In this document: in pieces, positions 43,876 through 53,139 of the stretch
Layout: the number at the start of each line of letters is the position of its first letter
How positions within the stretch are numbered: the first letter of the stretch is position 1
Assembly (NCBI RefSeq): GCF_001894985.1
Contig: NZ_BCXG01000003.1
Location: forward strand, 124,001 to 188,000
Direction: 5' to 3'
Length of the DNA stretch: 64,000 bases
From: Rhodococcus tukisamuensis NBRC 100609
GTDB lineage: Bacteria > Actinomycetota > Actinomycetes > Mycobacteriales > Mycobacteriaceae
The notes under the pieces: model-generated
The model's input: only the letters and a program-made list of their open reading frames with translations
Databases searched by the model: none
What the model was told of the DNA's origin: nothing
Translations under genes and position numbers: made by a program

Positions 43876-45021
43876 CTACCTCACCGCGAGGACGTGGAAC
43901 ATGGTGTGCTGCCCACCATCCGGATTGAAGTTGTCGTCAGCGCACAGCACCAAGGTCCGGGTGCCGTCGTCTAGCGTCGGGCCCCAGGTGATGCCCTCGA
44001 CATTGTCGGGGTTGGCGCCGGTGTCCACGAAGTCGAACAGCAGCCTCTTCGGCATCGGAGTCTCGGTGCCGTCGAGCTTCTCCCTGCCGGTGACGGGGGT
44101 CGCGCCGGCGGTGGTGGTCCAGAAGATCTGCACCTCGTTGCCCTTGCCGGGCACCGCGCCGCGCTCGATCACCAGGTATTCGTCGTCGTCGACCGCCAGG
44201 ATCTCGGTCGCCCCCCGGTCTGCCTTCAACGTCCACCCGGTGGAGTCGACGACGTCCGGGTAGTCGCCGCTGATCGCGTCGACCCGGTAGACAAATTCGT
44301 CGACGACGTCACCACTCGCGTTGTCGAACATGAGAACCCTTGAATCGGTGCCGGTCGCGGAAGTCGCGATCGAGCCGTCCTGCAGGAGCGAGTTCTCCGT
44401 GAGTGCAACGATCCTCGAGCCGTCGACGGAGAACGTCACACCCTCGAAGGCCAGGTTGTTGCGCACGCCGGACACCGGGGCACCGTCCGGACCCGCCACC
44501 GGGGTGTAGTGCGCCGGCACCGGGTAGTCACGGACGAGGGTGCCGTCGACGGTGGCGCGGCGCACGAACGGCGCGAGCAGCTTCGAGGCGTCGCCCTCGC
44601 TGGTGTACACGATGTCGGTACTGCCGGGAACACGGCGAATGGACTCCGGATCAACCCCCTTCTTCGGGTAGGGCTGGCCGTCGGCCGCCAGGAGGGTCGT
44701 CATCTCGGTGAAGGTCGGTGCATCCGCGGCGAAGGCGCCGTCCGGACCGAGACCGAGAGTCATGGCGTAGGAGCGCGCGGGCCCCTTCTCCGACCGGTCG
44801 TCGCTGACTGCAACGTAGCTTCTGGTGTCCTCGTCGTAGTCGATCCCCGAGATCCCGCCGAGCGCCGGCCCGAACGGGCTGAGTCCGTCCGCGACCTGCA
44901 TCGTGTCGATGTGGGTCACAGCGAGGTCATCCATGCGGGTGGCCGATTCGGCGGTCGAGCAGGCGCCGAGAGCCAGGAGGAGTGGCGGCGTCACGAGCAG
45001 GGCGAGAGTTCTTCGTTGCAT
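43876..45021 (-). CDS. Phytase-like (esterase-like) lipoprotein
   Basis: A 381-residue predicted lipoprotein: MQRRTLALLVTPPLLLALGAC puts the lipidated Cys at 21. The rest resembles the 'esterase-like activity of phytase' family: LGGISGIDYDEDTRSYVAVSDDR, VDPESIRRVPGSTDIVYTSEG, NLAFEGVTFSVDGSRIVALTE and DNVEGITWGPTLDDGTRTLVLCADDNF. These Asp/Glu-rich blades form a beta-propeller and probably bind calcium. Real substrate unknown; phosphate-ester hydrolysis is assumed from the family name. ATG at 45021 lies 7 nt after TACGGT (leaderless pattern). Confidence 0.88.
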   Translation of the reverse strand: MQRRTLALLVTPPLLLALGACSTAESATRMDDLAVTHIDTMQVADGLSPFGPALGGISGIDYDEDTRSYVAVSDDRSEKGPARSYAMTLGLGPDGAFAADAPTFTEMTTLLAADGQPYPKKGVDPESIRRVPGSTDIVYTSEGDASKLLAPFVRRATVDGTLVRDYPVPAHYTPVAGPDGAPVSGVRNNLAFEGVTFSVDGSRIVALTENSLLQDGSIATSATGTDSRVLMFDNASGDVVDEFVYRVDAISGDYPDVVDSTGWTLKADRGATEILAVDDDEYLVIERGAVPGKGNEVQIFWTTTAGATPVTGREKLDGTETPMPKRLLFDFVDTGANPDNVEGITWGPTLDDGTRTLVLCADDNFNPDGGQHTMFHVLAVR

Positions 45022-45124
45022 GTGGCGGACCGTAGGGGTAAGACATGAACGAGTCTTGACCCTAGGGTTACATACTGCGGTCCCCCCTGCCTGCGGCACC
45101 GTCGAACCCGCTGATCCTGGTCCG

Positions 45125-45769
45125 TCAGTACCCCTTGCCCTGCATCCAGGCCAGCACGCCCAGGATCCGCACCGCGGGCACCGAACCGCCCAGCCCGGCG
45201 CGGTCCCGCAGGTCGATCAGCCGCCGGTGCAGGGCCCCGTCCCCGTCGCGCAGCGCGAGCCGCACCGGCTCCAGGTGCGCGGCCTTCGTCCCGAGCTGCC
45301 GGCCCACGACGTCGTCGTAGATCGGGTACAGCCGCGGGCGTTTGCGCGCGATGAGCTTCGACGCGACGATGCGACCGATCCCGTGAATCTCCCGCAGCGC
45401 CGTCTCCAGTTGCCACACAGGCGATTCCGGCGTCATGGTGTCGGATTCGTCGACGAGGTCACGGTCCGGGCCCACCGCCGCGAGCAGTCGGTTCAGCTCC
45501 GACCTCGCCTCCCCGAGCATGATCCACGCGCCCTGCGCCGGCACCTGCACCGACAGCAGGGTGATCGCGACCAGGTCGTCCGCGGTGAAGGTGTCGACGT
45601 CGGCCTCACGCCTGCCGCTGGGGTCCCACGAGTCCCACCGCGCGCCGGTCCTGATGTGGCCGGTCTTGACGAACGGGCGAGTGAAGTACTCCTGCAGCAC
45701 GTCGATTGCGCCGGCGTCGTCCCCGTCCCGCAGCACCCGTGGCAGCCGGATCGGCAGGTCGTCACTCAT
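45125..45769 (-). CDS. DUF6308-like hypothetical protein
   Basis: A 214-residue soluble protein, which I associate with DUF6308 by memory of its layout: LQEYFTRPFVKTGHIRTGARWDSWDP near the start, FTADDLVAITLLSVQVP in the middle, and a helix-hairpin-helix-like IHGIGRIVASKLIARKRPRLYPIYDDVV later, which could contact DNA. The start overlaps the stop of the upstream gene by 8 nt (ATGAGTGA), so the two are coupled. No signal peptide. Function unknown. Confidence 0.72.
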   Translation of the reverse strand: MSDDLPIRLPRVLRDGDDAGAIDVLQEYFTRPFVKTGHIRTGARWDSWDPSGRREADVDTFTADDLVAITLLSVQVPAQGAWIMLGEARSELNRLLAAVGPDRDLVDESDTMTPESPVWQLETALREIHGIGRIVASKLIARKRPRLYPIYDDVVGRQLGTKAAHLEPVRLALRDGDGALHRRLIDLRDRAGLGGSVPAVRILGVLAWMQGKGY

Positions 45770-46352
45770 CGGTCGTCTCCTGCGCGAGCACGTGGGCCGC
45801 GAACGAGCGGTTGTGGTACTGCGCGTACGGACCACGGCCCTTGGTCACGAGATGCTCGGCGAGGGGCCGGGTGGCCTTGTCCAGCGGCAGCTCGAAGAAC
45901 TGCTCGTCGGCGCCCTCGTCGGAGAGGAACCAGTCGAGCAGGACGCCGTCCCCGCCCGCGGACTCCATCGGGGTCGGCTGGATCCGCACCAGCGGGGCCC
46001 TTAGCGCGAGTTCGTCCAGGCTGCAGCCTGTTTCGGCGGTCAGCGCGGACGCCGACACATACAGCGCGGTCCGGTAGTCCACGACCTCGCCGCCCTCGGT
46101 GAACCGTTCGACGAAGAGCACCTCCATCGGCCCGACGTTGAGGGTGAACAGCCGCTGCCGCTCCGCGGAGCTTTCGGTCGACGGCAGCGCGCTCAGCGTC
46201 CATCGGTCCACCTCCCCGCCTGCCGGGTCGTCGAACGCGTCGGCGAGGTACCCGGAGATGAGGTCGGTGACCACGTCGAAGAACGGGTCCTGTTGCAGCG
46301 TCGCGAAGTTCTCGTCGCTCGCCGAGGGTTGAATGGTCGCCATGGTGTTCAT
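45762..46352 (-). CDS. Hypothetical protein coupled to the DUF6308-like gene
   Basis: A 196-residue acidic soluble protein that I do not recognise. Segments: DPFFDVVTDLISGYLADAFDD, LNVGPMEVLFVERFTEGGEVVDYRTALYVSASALTAETG, and a C-terminal PYAQYHNRSFAAHVLAQE. It is read first in a two-gene operon, overlapping the next gene by 8 nt. ATG at 46352 is preceded by GGGGAC and AAGGGA. The operon is divergent from the PaaK-like ligase gene. Immunity- or effector-type roles cannot be supported. Confidence 0.6.
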   Translation of the reverse strand: MNTMATIQPSASDENFATLQQDPFFDVVTDLISGYLADAFDDPAGGEVDRWTLSALPSTESSAERQRLFTLNVGPMEVLFVERFTEGGEVVDYRTALYVSASALTAETGCSLDELALRAPLVRIQPTPMESAGGDGVLLDWFLSDEGADEQFFELPLDKATRPLAEHLVTKGRGPYAQYHNRSFAAHVLAQETTDE

Positions 46353-46500
46353 TGTCCCCGAGTCCCTTCGGTGACGGCAGTCAGCGTCGCCCGGAACCCG
46401 ACGGCGTGTTTGCAGGGGTGACCCGATTGTGCGGCTGTGGAAGACTGGTCGGCGGGAAGACGAGCTGACCCAAGACCTTCCTCTGGCACGGAGAAGTGCG

Positions 46501-47925
46501 ATGTTCCGTTCGGTCCACAACAGCACTCGGGTACGCGATGCGAGAGCGGCGTACGAGCGCGTGCGCGGCGCACACCTCGATGCGGTGCAGGCGGCGTTCG
46601 AGGACCACATCCTGCGCCTGGACTGGTCGCGGGAACAGATCGAGCGCTACCGCGAACAGCGGCTGCGGGCGCTGCTCGGATACGCCCGCGAGCGGTCGCC
46701 CTTTCACGCACGGCGACTGCGTGGCCTCGATCCGTCCTCCGCCACGGTCGCCGACCTGGCGAGGCTGCCGGTGATGACCAAACAGGACGCGCAGGACGAG
46801 TGGGACGCCATCGTGACGGTCCCCGACCTCGACCTCCGCGATGCAGAGCGGGTTCTGGCCGAGCAACTGTGGTTTTCGTACACACCCGGAGGCCGGCAGA
46901 TCTTCAGCTCCGGCGGGTCGAGCGGCGTGCGGGGCGTCTACGCGTGGGATTGGGAACTGTTCGTGTCCTTCGCCTGCCTTGCCTGGCGATTCCAGGCGCG
47001 GGAGGAGCGGCGAGGTCCGCCGCTGCCACGTGCAACTCGCCTCGCCGTGCTCACGGCCGGTGAGCCGCCGCATGCCAGCACGCCGTTGTTCGACATGGCG
47101 ACCGCAGCGGGGATGGATACCGTCGTGATCCCCGCACGCGCACCGTTCGACGAGGTCCTCGCCGCGGTCGCGGCCGCCCGGCCCACCCATCTCGTCGGGT
47201 ATGCGACGGTGGTGGGCCGGCTTGCCCGCGCGGCCCTGGCGGGAGACCTGGAGCTCCGACTTGCCCGGGTCAGCACGAACTCCGAGCCCCTGCTCGACGA
47301 GGACCGACAGGCCGTGCGTGATGCCTGGCACGTGCCGATCCACAACCTCTGGGGGTCGACCGAGATCGGCGTGCAGGCGGTCGGGTGCGGGCACGCCGGC
47401 GGGCTGCACGTGTGCGAAGACGAGGTGATCCTCGAACGCGTCGACGAGGCCGGGGTGCCGGTGGGTGACGACGAGCCCGCCGCCCGGACGCTCGCCACCG
47501 GGCTCGCCAACCGCACATTCCCGTTCATTCGCTACGACCTCGGCGACCAGGTCACGATGTTGCCCGAAAAGTGTTCCTGTGGAAGCGGATTCGCGCGGGT
47601 GGCCGACATCGCCGGCCGCCGTGACGACGACTTCCGCTATGGCGAGTGCACGGTGCCCGCGAGTGCGTTCCGCCACGTCCTCGGCACCGATCCTCGCGTC
47701 TCCGAGTACCAGGTCAGGCAGACCAGCGCCGGGGCGGAGATCCTCGCGGTGGGCCAACCCGACACGGCCACACTGACTTCGTCGATGGTGGCCGCGCTGC
47801 GCCGGCATGGGCTGCCGGATCCGGAGGTGCGTGTCCGAGTCGTCGGCCGGCTCGAGCGAAACGAATCGACCGGAAAGCTCCGGCGATTCGTCGCGCTCGA
47901 CAGTCACCCCGGAAACGCCGGGTAA
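46501..47925 (+). CDS. PaaK-like AMP-forming acid-CoA ligase
   Basis: A 474-residue member of the phenylacetate-CoA ligase/CapK branch of adenylate-forming enzymes, which activates an acid through an acyl-AMP. Markers: RERSPFHARRL, IFSSGGSSGVRGVY (phosphate loop), NLWGSTEIG and FIRYDLGDQV, plus a Cys-rich CSCGSG segment also seen in PaaK relatives. The Lys near the end (ESTGKLRRFVAL) closes the domain. ATG at 46501 is used for GGAGAAG upstream; a GTG at 46429 would add 24 residues. The true substrate is unknown; no other phenylacetate genes are nearby. Confidence 0.83.
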   Translation: MFRSVHNSTRVRDARAAYERVRGAHLDAVQAAFEDHILRLDWSREQIERYREQRLRALLGYARERSPFHARRLRGLDPSSATVADLARLPVMTKQDAQDEWDAIVTVPDLDLRDAERVLAEQLWFSYTPGGRQIFSSGGSSGVRGVYAWDWELFVSFACLAWRFQAREERRGPPLPRATRLAVLTAGEPPHASTPLFDMATAAGMDTVVIPARAPFDEVLAAVAAARPTHLVGYATVVGRLARAALAGDLELRLARVSTNSEPLLDEDRQAVRDAWHVPIHNLWGSTEIGVQAVGCGHAGGLHVCEDEVILERVDEAGVPVGDDEPAARTLATGLANRTFPFIRYDLGDQVTMLPEKCSCGSGFARVADIAGRRDDDFRYGECTVPASAFRHVLGTDPRVSEYQVRQTSAGAEILAVGQPDTATLTSSMVAALRRHGLPDPEVRVRVVGRLERNESTGKLRRFVALDSHPGNAG

Positions 47926-48087
47926 CGACCTGCTCTCGCGGACCAGATCCCGCATTTCGTCGAGCGCCTTCTCGGCCACCGGTCCTGACGACGGCCGAGG
48001 CGAGGCGAATCAATCCCCCCGGCGATCCACCCCACGGAGGGCGCCGATCGGATGACCGGCGACCTCCACGGGACGCGGACCGCTACG

Positions 48088-48984
48088 TCAGGACAACGAA
48101 CCGAACAGATCGGTCAGGCTGCCGGCACTGCCGGAGCCGCCGTCACCATCGCCACCGCCGGGGCCCGGTTCACCGACCACGATGGTGGCCAGTGCGCCGC
48201 CTCCCGCATTCAGGTCCGCCGTGGCGCTGTCCCGCGGCACGCAGTTGGTGGCCGCGAGGACCGGGGTCGTGCCGAGCGCCGCATTGGCCAGGAACGAGTA
48301 GTAGTTGGCCGGGTTGTCGTAGGCCCCGGCGTCACCCGAGACCCGCAGCTTCGGGGTGATGTCGGTGCCGACGGCGCCGGCGGTCACGGTGACGTCGACG
48401 GCGGGCAGCTGGAAGAAGGTGTCGCCCGCGGCATTCGGGGAACCGTCGAGATTGGTCTTGGTCTTGGGCGCCACGATCCCGCCCTCCACGTCGGCGGCCG
48501 CACCGGGACCGTTCACCGACACCTCATTGTTCCCGGACAGTCGCAGGATGCCGCCCGCCGCATCCGGCGCGCCGGTCACGTTGACGCGCTGGACGTCCGG
48601 CGCCACGCCGGCGAGGTTCGTGGCGGTGTTGGCGACAACCTCGGCCTTGACGAACGTGGTGTTCGCGGGAATCTCGTAGTCGATCTTGAGCCGCGACAGG
48701 TTGACGGTCGTCGCTCCGGTGTCCACGTCGGGATACGACGCCGGCGTCGGCTGAATTCGGTACGTGAAGGTCTCGCCCGCCTCAACCAGATCCGGCGCGT
48801 CGACCACCACGCCGCCCTGGACCGTCTTGGGGACTGCGAACCCGAAAGCATGTGCCGCACAAGAGTTCTTGAAGTCGGTCTGGCTGACCGCGGCCGACGC
48901 GGGGCTTACCCCGAGGAACAAGCCGGCGATTGCGGCGGCACTGGCGGCCGGAACCGTGTAACGGGGTAGCGAAGATGAAAACAT
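48088..48984 (-). CDS. Secreted DUF11-like surface protein
   Basis: A 298-residue exported protein. Signal: MFSSSLPRYTVPAASAAAIAGLF, cleavage near PASAA (about residue 32). The mature part is beta-rich: FTYRIQP, GATTVNLSRLKIDYEIPANTTF and AGDTFFQLPAVDVTVTAG, with Cys residues near both ends (KNSCAAH, ATNCVPR). It ends with a Gly/Asp/Ser linker and GSLTDLFGSLS. Layout is like the secreted protein at 6524-7264. ATG at 48984 has AGGAGC upstream. Probably a surface protein; no enzymatic motif is seen. Confidence 0.72.
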   Translation of the reverse strand: MFSSSLPRYTVPAASAAAIAGLFLGVSPASAAVSQTDFKNSCAAHAFGFAVPKTVQGGVVVDAPDLVEAGETFTYRIQPTPASYPDVDTGATTVNLSRLKIDYEIPANTTFVKAEVVANTATNLAGVAPDVQRVNVTGAPDAAGGILRLSGNNEVSVNGPGAAADVEGGIVAPKTKTNLDGSPNAAGDTFFQLPAVDVTVTAGAVGTDITPKLRVSGDAGAYDNPANYYSFLANAALGTTPVLAATNCVPRDSATADLNAGGGALATIVVGEPGPGGGDGDGGSGSAGSLTDLFGSLS

Positions 48985-49119
48985 TCTTGCTCCTGTTCTG
49001 CGGAATCGAATCCTGACGCACTCGGCACTGTGCTGCGCATCACACATGACCGAAGCCGAAAACTAGCACGTGTTTCATAAGCATTGGTCATCTTCGGTTA
49101 AATGGGGAGTAATCAGCCC

Positions 49120-50637
49120 TCATGCCGTGACAGTGGACGTCTCGAACCGGTAGTCGTCCAGCGGAAAGCTTCGCGCCTCCCGGAATGCATTGCCCGTCGA
49201 CGTCGGCCGCAGGATCGCCGCCTCACCGTGCTGGTTGAAGTAGTAGCTGCGTGCCGTCCGGCAGTTGCCGCCGTAGAACACCGAGTCGCCCAGCTTCTCG
49301 GTCATCCGGTCCAGGAACTCGTCGTTGGCCCGCTCGGTCACCTCGAACACGTCCGCGCCGCGCCGTCGCATCTCGCCGAACAGTCGCTCCATGTGCGCCA
49401 TCTGCGACTCGATGGTGGTGAAGTACGACAGGCCGCTGTACGAGTACGGGCCGGCCAGGGTCAGGTAGTTCGGGAACTGCGGCACCGAGACGCCCTCGTA
49501 GGCCTGGAAACGATTGTCGCGCCACCACTTCCCGAGGCTGCGGCCCTCCCGGCCGATTATCTCGATCGCCGGGAAGTTCACGTCCCACAGGTTGAAGCCG
49601 GTGGCCAGGACCAGGGTGTCGATCTCGGTCCGGCGGCCGTCCGCGGTGACGACGGCATCCGGCTCGATGCGCTCGATCGTCTCGGTCTCGAGGTGCACGT
49701 GCGGCTTGGTGAAGGTGCGGTAGTAGCTGTTGGAGAAGGTGGGCCGCTTGCACCCGAAGTCGTAGTCCGGCGTCAGCTTTCGGCGCAGATCGGGGTCGGC
49801 GACCTGGGCGCGCAGGTGTCCCCGGGACGCCGCGGCGGCGCCCCTGTTCAGCAGCTTCGTCTGACGGAAGTGCAGCACCGCGCTCACCATCACCGCCTCG
49901 AGGATCCCCGAGCTCACCGCGCGCGCCGCACGCTGGACCGCCGGCACCCGCGCAAAGAGCCGCTGCACCACACCCGGGATCGCCGTGTCCACCTTCGGCA
50001 GCACCCAGATCGGGGTCCGTTGGTAGACGGTCAGTTCCGCGGCCCTGCGGGCCACCTCCGGGATCAGCTGCACGGCGGTGGCACCGGTCCCGACGATCGC
50101 GGTCCGGGTGCCGGTCAGGTCGTAGTCCTCGTCCCATGCCGTGGTGTGGATGACCTTCCCGGCGAACGAGTCGATGCCGGCGATGTCCGGCGTGTGTGGC
50201 TGCGACAGGAACCCCGTCGCGGTGAGCAGGTACCGGGCCGTGACGGGCGGCTGCCCCTGGACGGACACCACCCAGTGCTGCGCCTCCTCGTCCCAGCGGG
50301 CGCCCTCGACGACGGCGCCGAAGCGCATGTGCCGGCGCAGGTCGTACTTGTCGGCGACGTGGTCGGCGTACCGCTTGAGCTCCGCGCCGGGGGCGAACAG
50401 TCGCGACCAGTACGGGTTCGGCTCGAACGAGTAGGAGTACGTCACCGACGCGATGTCGACGGCCAGGCCGGGGTAGCGGTTGACGTGCCACGTGCCGCCC
50501 AGGTCGTCCTCGCGTTCGAGGATCGCGAGGTTGTCCAGACCCAGTCGTTCGAGCTGGATCGCGGCTCCCATCCCGCCGAACCCGGCGCCGACGATCACCG
50601 CGTCGTAGTGCCCCGCCCTGTGGTGCTGTGCCGCCAT
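49120..50637 (-). CDS. Flavin monooxygenase, Baeyer-Villiger type
   Basis: A 505-residue FAD- and NADPH-dependent monooxygenase. The FAD fold is YDAVIVGAGFGGMGAAIQL, the NADPH fold is AIVGTGATAVQLIP, and between them lies FAGKVIHTTAWDED, which matches the Baeyer-Villiger fingerprint FxGxxxHxxxW with D at the last place, as in cyclohexanone-type relatives. GGTWHVNRYPGLAVDI is also typical. ATG at 50637 has GGAGGG upstream. Ketone-to-ester oxidation is expected; the substrate is unknown. It lies downstream of the sigK/rskA operon on the same strand but 94 bp apart. Confidence 0.9.
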   Translation of the reverse strand: MAAQHHRAGHYDAVIVGAGFGGMGAAIQLERLGLDNLAILEREDDLGGTWHVNRYPGLAVDIASVTYSYSFEPNPYWSRLFAPGAELKRYADHVADKYDLRRHMRFGAVVEGARWDEEAQHWVVSVQGQPPVTARYLLTATGFLSQPHTPDIAGIDSFAGKVIHTTAWDEDYDLTGTRTAIVGTGATAVQLIPEVARRAAELTVYQRTPIWVLPKVDTAIPGVVQRLFARVPAVQRAARAVSSGILEAVMVSAVLHFRQTKLLNRGAAAASRGHLRAQVADPDLRRKLTPDYDFGCKRPTFSNSYYRTFTKPHVHLETETIERIEPDAVVTADGRRTEIDTLVLATGFNLWDVNFPAIEIIGREGRSLGKWWRDNRFQAYEGVSVPQFPNYLTLAGPYSYSGLSYFTTIESQMAHMERLFGEMRRRGADVFEVTERANDEFLDRMTEKLGDSVFYGGNCRTARSYYFNQHGEAAILRPTSTGNAFREARSFPLDDYRFETSTVTA

Positions 50638-50731
50638 CGAAAGCCCTCCAACCGAGTTCCGCCACGTCGGTGCCGACACTACGTCGCGCGTACCCCACCT
50701 GCCCGGGTATCGCGGGCGACCGCGGAGCCGT

Positions 50732-51520
50732 TCAGGCCAGCGAGAGCTGGACGATCGGTTCGGTCGTCGGGGACGGCGAACCGGTGCCGGGTTCGACGGT
50801 GATCGCGACGGTCTGCGCGTCCCCGAGACCGGTGATGACCTCGCCGGACGGCGGCGGCATGGTGTCCGCGCTCATGGTCCCGGCCGACCGGGCCGACTCG
50901 GCCGTCCCGTCCGCCGGCATCAGCCACATCTGGTAGACCTGCCCCGCGGGCGGCGGCGGCACCGACTCGAGCGAGACGACGGCGGCGTCGAGCTGCCGCG
51001 ACGCGGTGATGCTGACGCTGCCCCCGGCCACCTCGGCACTGGCGGTCAGGGAGTTCGGCTCCGACATGACCTGCGCCACGCTCGGCTGCGCGGGCTGGTT
51101 GTCGGAAAGCTGGTTCACGGCCACCGCCCCGCCGACCCCGATCACGACGACGGCCGCCGCGGCCGCGATCACCCGCGTCCAGCGCCGCCGACGCGCGGCC
51201 CGGCGGACGTCCAGATCGGTGACGACCCCGCCACTGGCAGCCCCGCCGCCGTCAACCCCGACCCCGTCCTCGTCCACCGCGGCCAGGATCCGGGCCCGCA
51301 GGTCCGACGGCGGCGTGGCGGCGTCGAGTACCGACATCCTGGCCGTCGTCTCCCGCACCTCGCGCACGATCCGCGTGAACTGCGCCGAGGTGTCCGCATC
51401 CGCCGCGGCGAGCCGCTCGGCGATCTCGCGCCGCTCGGAGTCCGAGACCGCGCCGAGCGCGTACACGTAGGCCAACTCGAGAAGTCCGTCGCCGCCAGGC
51501 GGAGTCGTGGTCTCAGGCAT
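50732..51520 (-). CDS. rskA: Anti-sigma-K factor RskA
   Basis: Membrane-bound inhibitor of SigK. The 262-residue protein has a cytoplasmic anti-sigma domain (about 10-80, with LLELAYVYALGAVSDSERREIAERLA), one membrane helix at about 117-136 after a cluster of Arg, and a periplasmic part with PAGQVYQMWLMPADG, the RskA/SigK family signature. Regulated cleavage of RskA is known to release SigK in mycobacteria; the same is inferred here. The ATG overlaps the sigK stop by 8 nt, so the pair is coupled. Confidence 0.93.
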   Translation of the reverse strand: MPETTTPPGGDGLLELAYVYALGAVSDSERREIAERLAAADADTSAQFTRIVREVRETTARMSVLDAATPPSDLRARILAAVDEDGVGVDGGGAASGGVVTDLDVRRAARRRRWTRVIAAAAAVVVIGVGGAVAVNQLSDNQPAQPSVAQVMSEPNSLTASAEVAGGSVSITASRQLDAAVVSLESVPPPPAGQVYQMWLMPADGTAESARSAGTMSADTMPPPSGEVITGLGDAQTVAITVEPGTGSPSPTTEPIVQLSLA

Positions 51521-52220
51521 CGGTGCTCACCCCCAGGCAGTTCTTCAGTCGTATGAGTCCGTCTCGGATGCGTGACTTGATCGTCGGCAGCGCCACGTCC
51601 AGTTGGTCGGCCACCTCCCGGTAGGTCCGGCCGCCGTAGTAGGCCAACCCGATCGCCTCACGCTGCGTCGCGGTCAGGGAGTCCAGGCAGCCCACGACGG
51701 CCTGCTCGTCGAGGCGCTGGCCGACCTCTTCGACCACCACGTCGTGGTCGCGGCCCAGTTGCGCGTACCCGTACACGGTGTTGCGGTCCGAGGCGGACTG
51801 CTCGGCCCGGACCCGGTCGACGGTGCGTCGGTGGGTCAGCGTCATCAGCCACCCGACCGGGCTGGAGCGGGCCGGGTCGTAGCGTCCGGCGCCCGACCAG
51901 ATCTGCAGGTACACCTCCTGCGTGACCTCCTCGGCCAGCGCGGGGTTCCGCAGGATCCGGGTCGACAGGCCGAAGACCCGGCTGCAGGTCAGGTCGTAGA
52001 AGTCGGCGAACGCGCGGCGGTCCCCATCGGCCACCGCCGCCAGCAGCTCCGTCAGTCGGCGCGCCTGCGCCACGTCACCGGTGACGCCGGTCGGCGTCAC
52101 CGGGCAGGCTCGGTCACCGTCGGCATCCGCGTGCGAGTCTTCGGAGCCGTCGGTGTCCATCGCACCATTGTCGCTCACGTGCCCGTCGGCACACATGACG
52201 TCGCCGCTTCTGCCGTCCAC
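51513..52220 (-). CDS. sigK: ECF sigma factor SigK
   Basis: Extracytoplasmic sigma factor. Region 2 (about 65-135) includes FADFYDLTCSRVFGLSTRILRNPALAEEVTQEVYLQIW and VGWLMTLTHRRTVDRVR; region 4 includes LTATQREAIGLAYYGGRTYREVADQLDVALPTIKSRIRDGLIRLKNCL. These track M. tuberculosis SigK closely as I recall it. GTG at 52220 is used, with GGGAGG 8 nt upstream; the transcript predicted from the SigK-type promoter would begin at about 52241, where an in-frame GTG could give a leaderless start. rskA follows with overlap. Cognate promoters are listed below. Confidence 0.93.
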   Translation of the reverse strand: MDGRSGDVMCADGHVSDNGAMDTDGSEDSHADADGDRACPVTPTGVTGDVAQARRLTELLAAVADGDRRAFADFYDLTCSRVFGLSTRILRNPALAEEVTQEVYLQIWSGAGRYDPARSSPVGWLMTLTHRRTVDRVRAEQSASDRNTVYGYAQLGRDHDVVVEEVGQRLDEQAVVGCLDSLTATQREAIGLAYYGGRTYREVADQLDVALPTIKSRIRDGLIRLKNCLGVSTDA

Positions 52221-52248
52221 AATCGACACCTCCCGCTTCACGCAGGTG

Positions 52249-52275
52249 ATTCGGAGCCGCTCGGACGGCGGATGG
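52249..52275 (-). promoter_or_regulatory. SigK-type promoter of sigK-rskA
   Basis: On the minus strand, CCATCC (52275-52270), a 15-nt spacer and CCGAAT (52254-52249). Both boxes match the mycobacterial SigK promoter as I remember it, so sigK would be autoregulated. Predicted transcription start is about 52242. Confidence 0.75.
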
Positions 52276-52310
52276 GCCGGCTCCGATCGGCCGGCCCCAC
52301 CGTGCGTCGT

Positions 52311-52997
52311 CTACTGAGCGGGCGGCGTCAGCACCGAGTCGATCAGGTAGACGGTCGCATTGGCCGTGTGCACGCCACCGCAGATCACCGCCGCGTCGTT
52401 GACCTTCAGGTTGTCGCCGGACCCGGTGACCGTGACCGTGCCGCCCTCCACCGTCGGGTGCTGGCCGTCGATGTTCGCGGGGCCGATCTGCCCCGGGACC
52501 ACGTGATAGGTGAGCACCTTCGTCAGCGTCGCCGAGTCGGTCTTCAGTGAGTCGACGGTGGCCGGGTCGACCTTCGCGAACGCCGCGTCCACGGGCGCGA
52601 ACACCGTGAACTGTCCGCCGTTGAGCGTGTCGACCAGGTTGACGTCCGGGTTGAGCTGCCCGGAGACCGCGGAGACCAGCGTGGTCAGCAACGGGTTGTT
52701 CGACGCTGCCACCGCAACCGGGTCCTGTGCCATCCCGGTCACCGAGCCGGCCCCGGTCGGCACCGTCGCCGCATACTCCGCGCAGCCCGGGCCGACCAGG
52801 TCCGCCGCCGGGTTCGCCTGTGCCCCTGAGGCCATCGTCCCCGAGGTCATCGCCGACCCGGTCATCTCGTCCTGGGTCATCGCGCTCGGGCCCCCGTCGG
52901 ACGAACTCGAGTCGTTGCTCGAGCAGGCGGACAGGCCCAGGACGCCGACCGCCGCGAGGCTCACCGCGACACATGCCTTGTGCTGAAGATTCTTCAT
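52311..52997 (-). CDS. MPT83/MPT70-like fasciclin lipoprotein
   Basis: A 228-residue surface lipoprotein. The lipobox LSAC places the lipidated Cys at 25, followed by a Ser/Asp/Gly/Met-rich linker and a fasciclin (FAS1) domain from about residue 85. The H1/H2-like boxes are [17 protein letters not shown] and [14 protein letters not shown]; the ending [14 protein letters not shown] is typical. Two more Cys ([15 protein letters not shown]) could form a disulfide. The ATG at 52997 has AAGGAG 10 nt upstream. It is divergent from dipZ and next to sigK, the same genes SigK controls in mycobacteria. MPT83 is the likelier equivalent because of the lipobox. Confidence 0.9.
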   Translation of the reverse strand: MKNLQHKACVAVSLAAVGVLGLSACSSNDSSSSDGGPSAMTQDEMTGSAMTSGTMASGAQANPAADLVGPGCAEYAATVPTGAGSVTGMAQDPVAVAASNNPLLTTLVSAVSGQLNPDVNLVDTLNGGQFTVFAPVDAAFAKVDPATVDSLKTDSATLTKVLTYHVVPGQIGPANIDGQHPTVEGGTVTVTGSGDNLKVNDAAVICGGVHTANATVYLIDSVLTPPAQ

Positions 52998-53059
52998 GGA
53001 CCATTCACTCCTTCGATCGCAACCGGGCCGACCGCCCGACATCTGTTCTGTCGAGGGGT

Positions 53060-53086
53060 ATTCGGTGTGATCGCGGGCGCGGATGG
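53060..53086 (-). promoter_or_regulatory. SigK-type promoter of the fasciclin lipoprotein gene
   Basis: On the minus strand, CCATCC (53086-53081), a 15-nt spacer, then CCGAAT (53065-53060), about 63 bp before the ATG. Identical boxes and spacing to the sigK promoter. Confidence 0.75.
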
Positions 53087-53139
53087 GTCGGATTCGAAAA
53101 CTCTTCCGGCGAGACTCCGACGCGGAAATCGACACGAAC

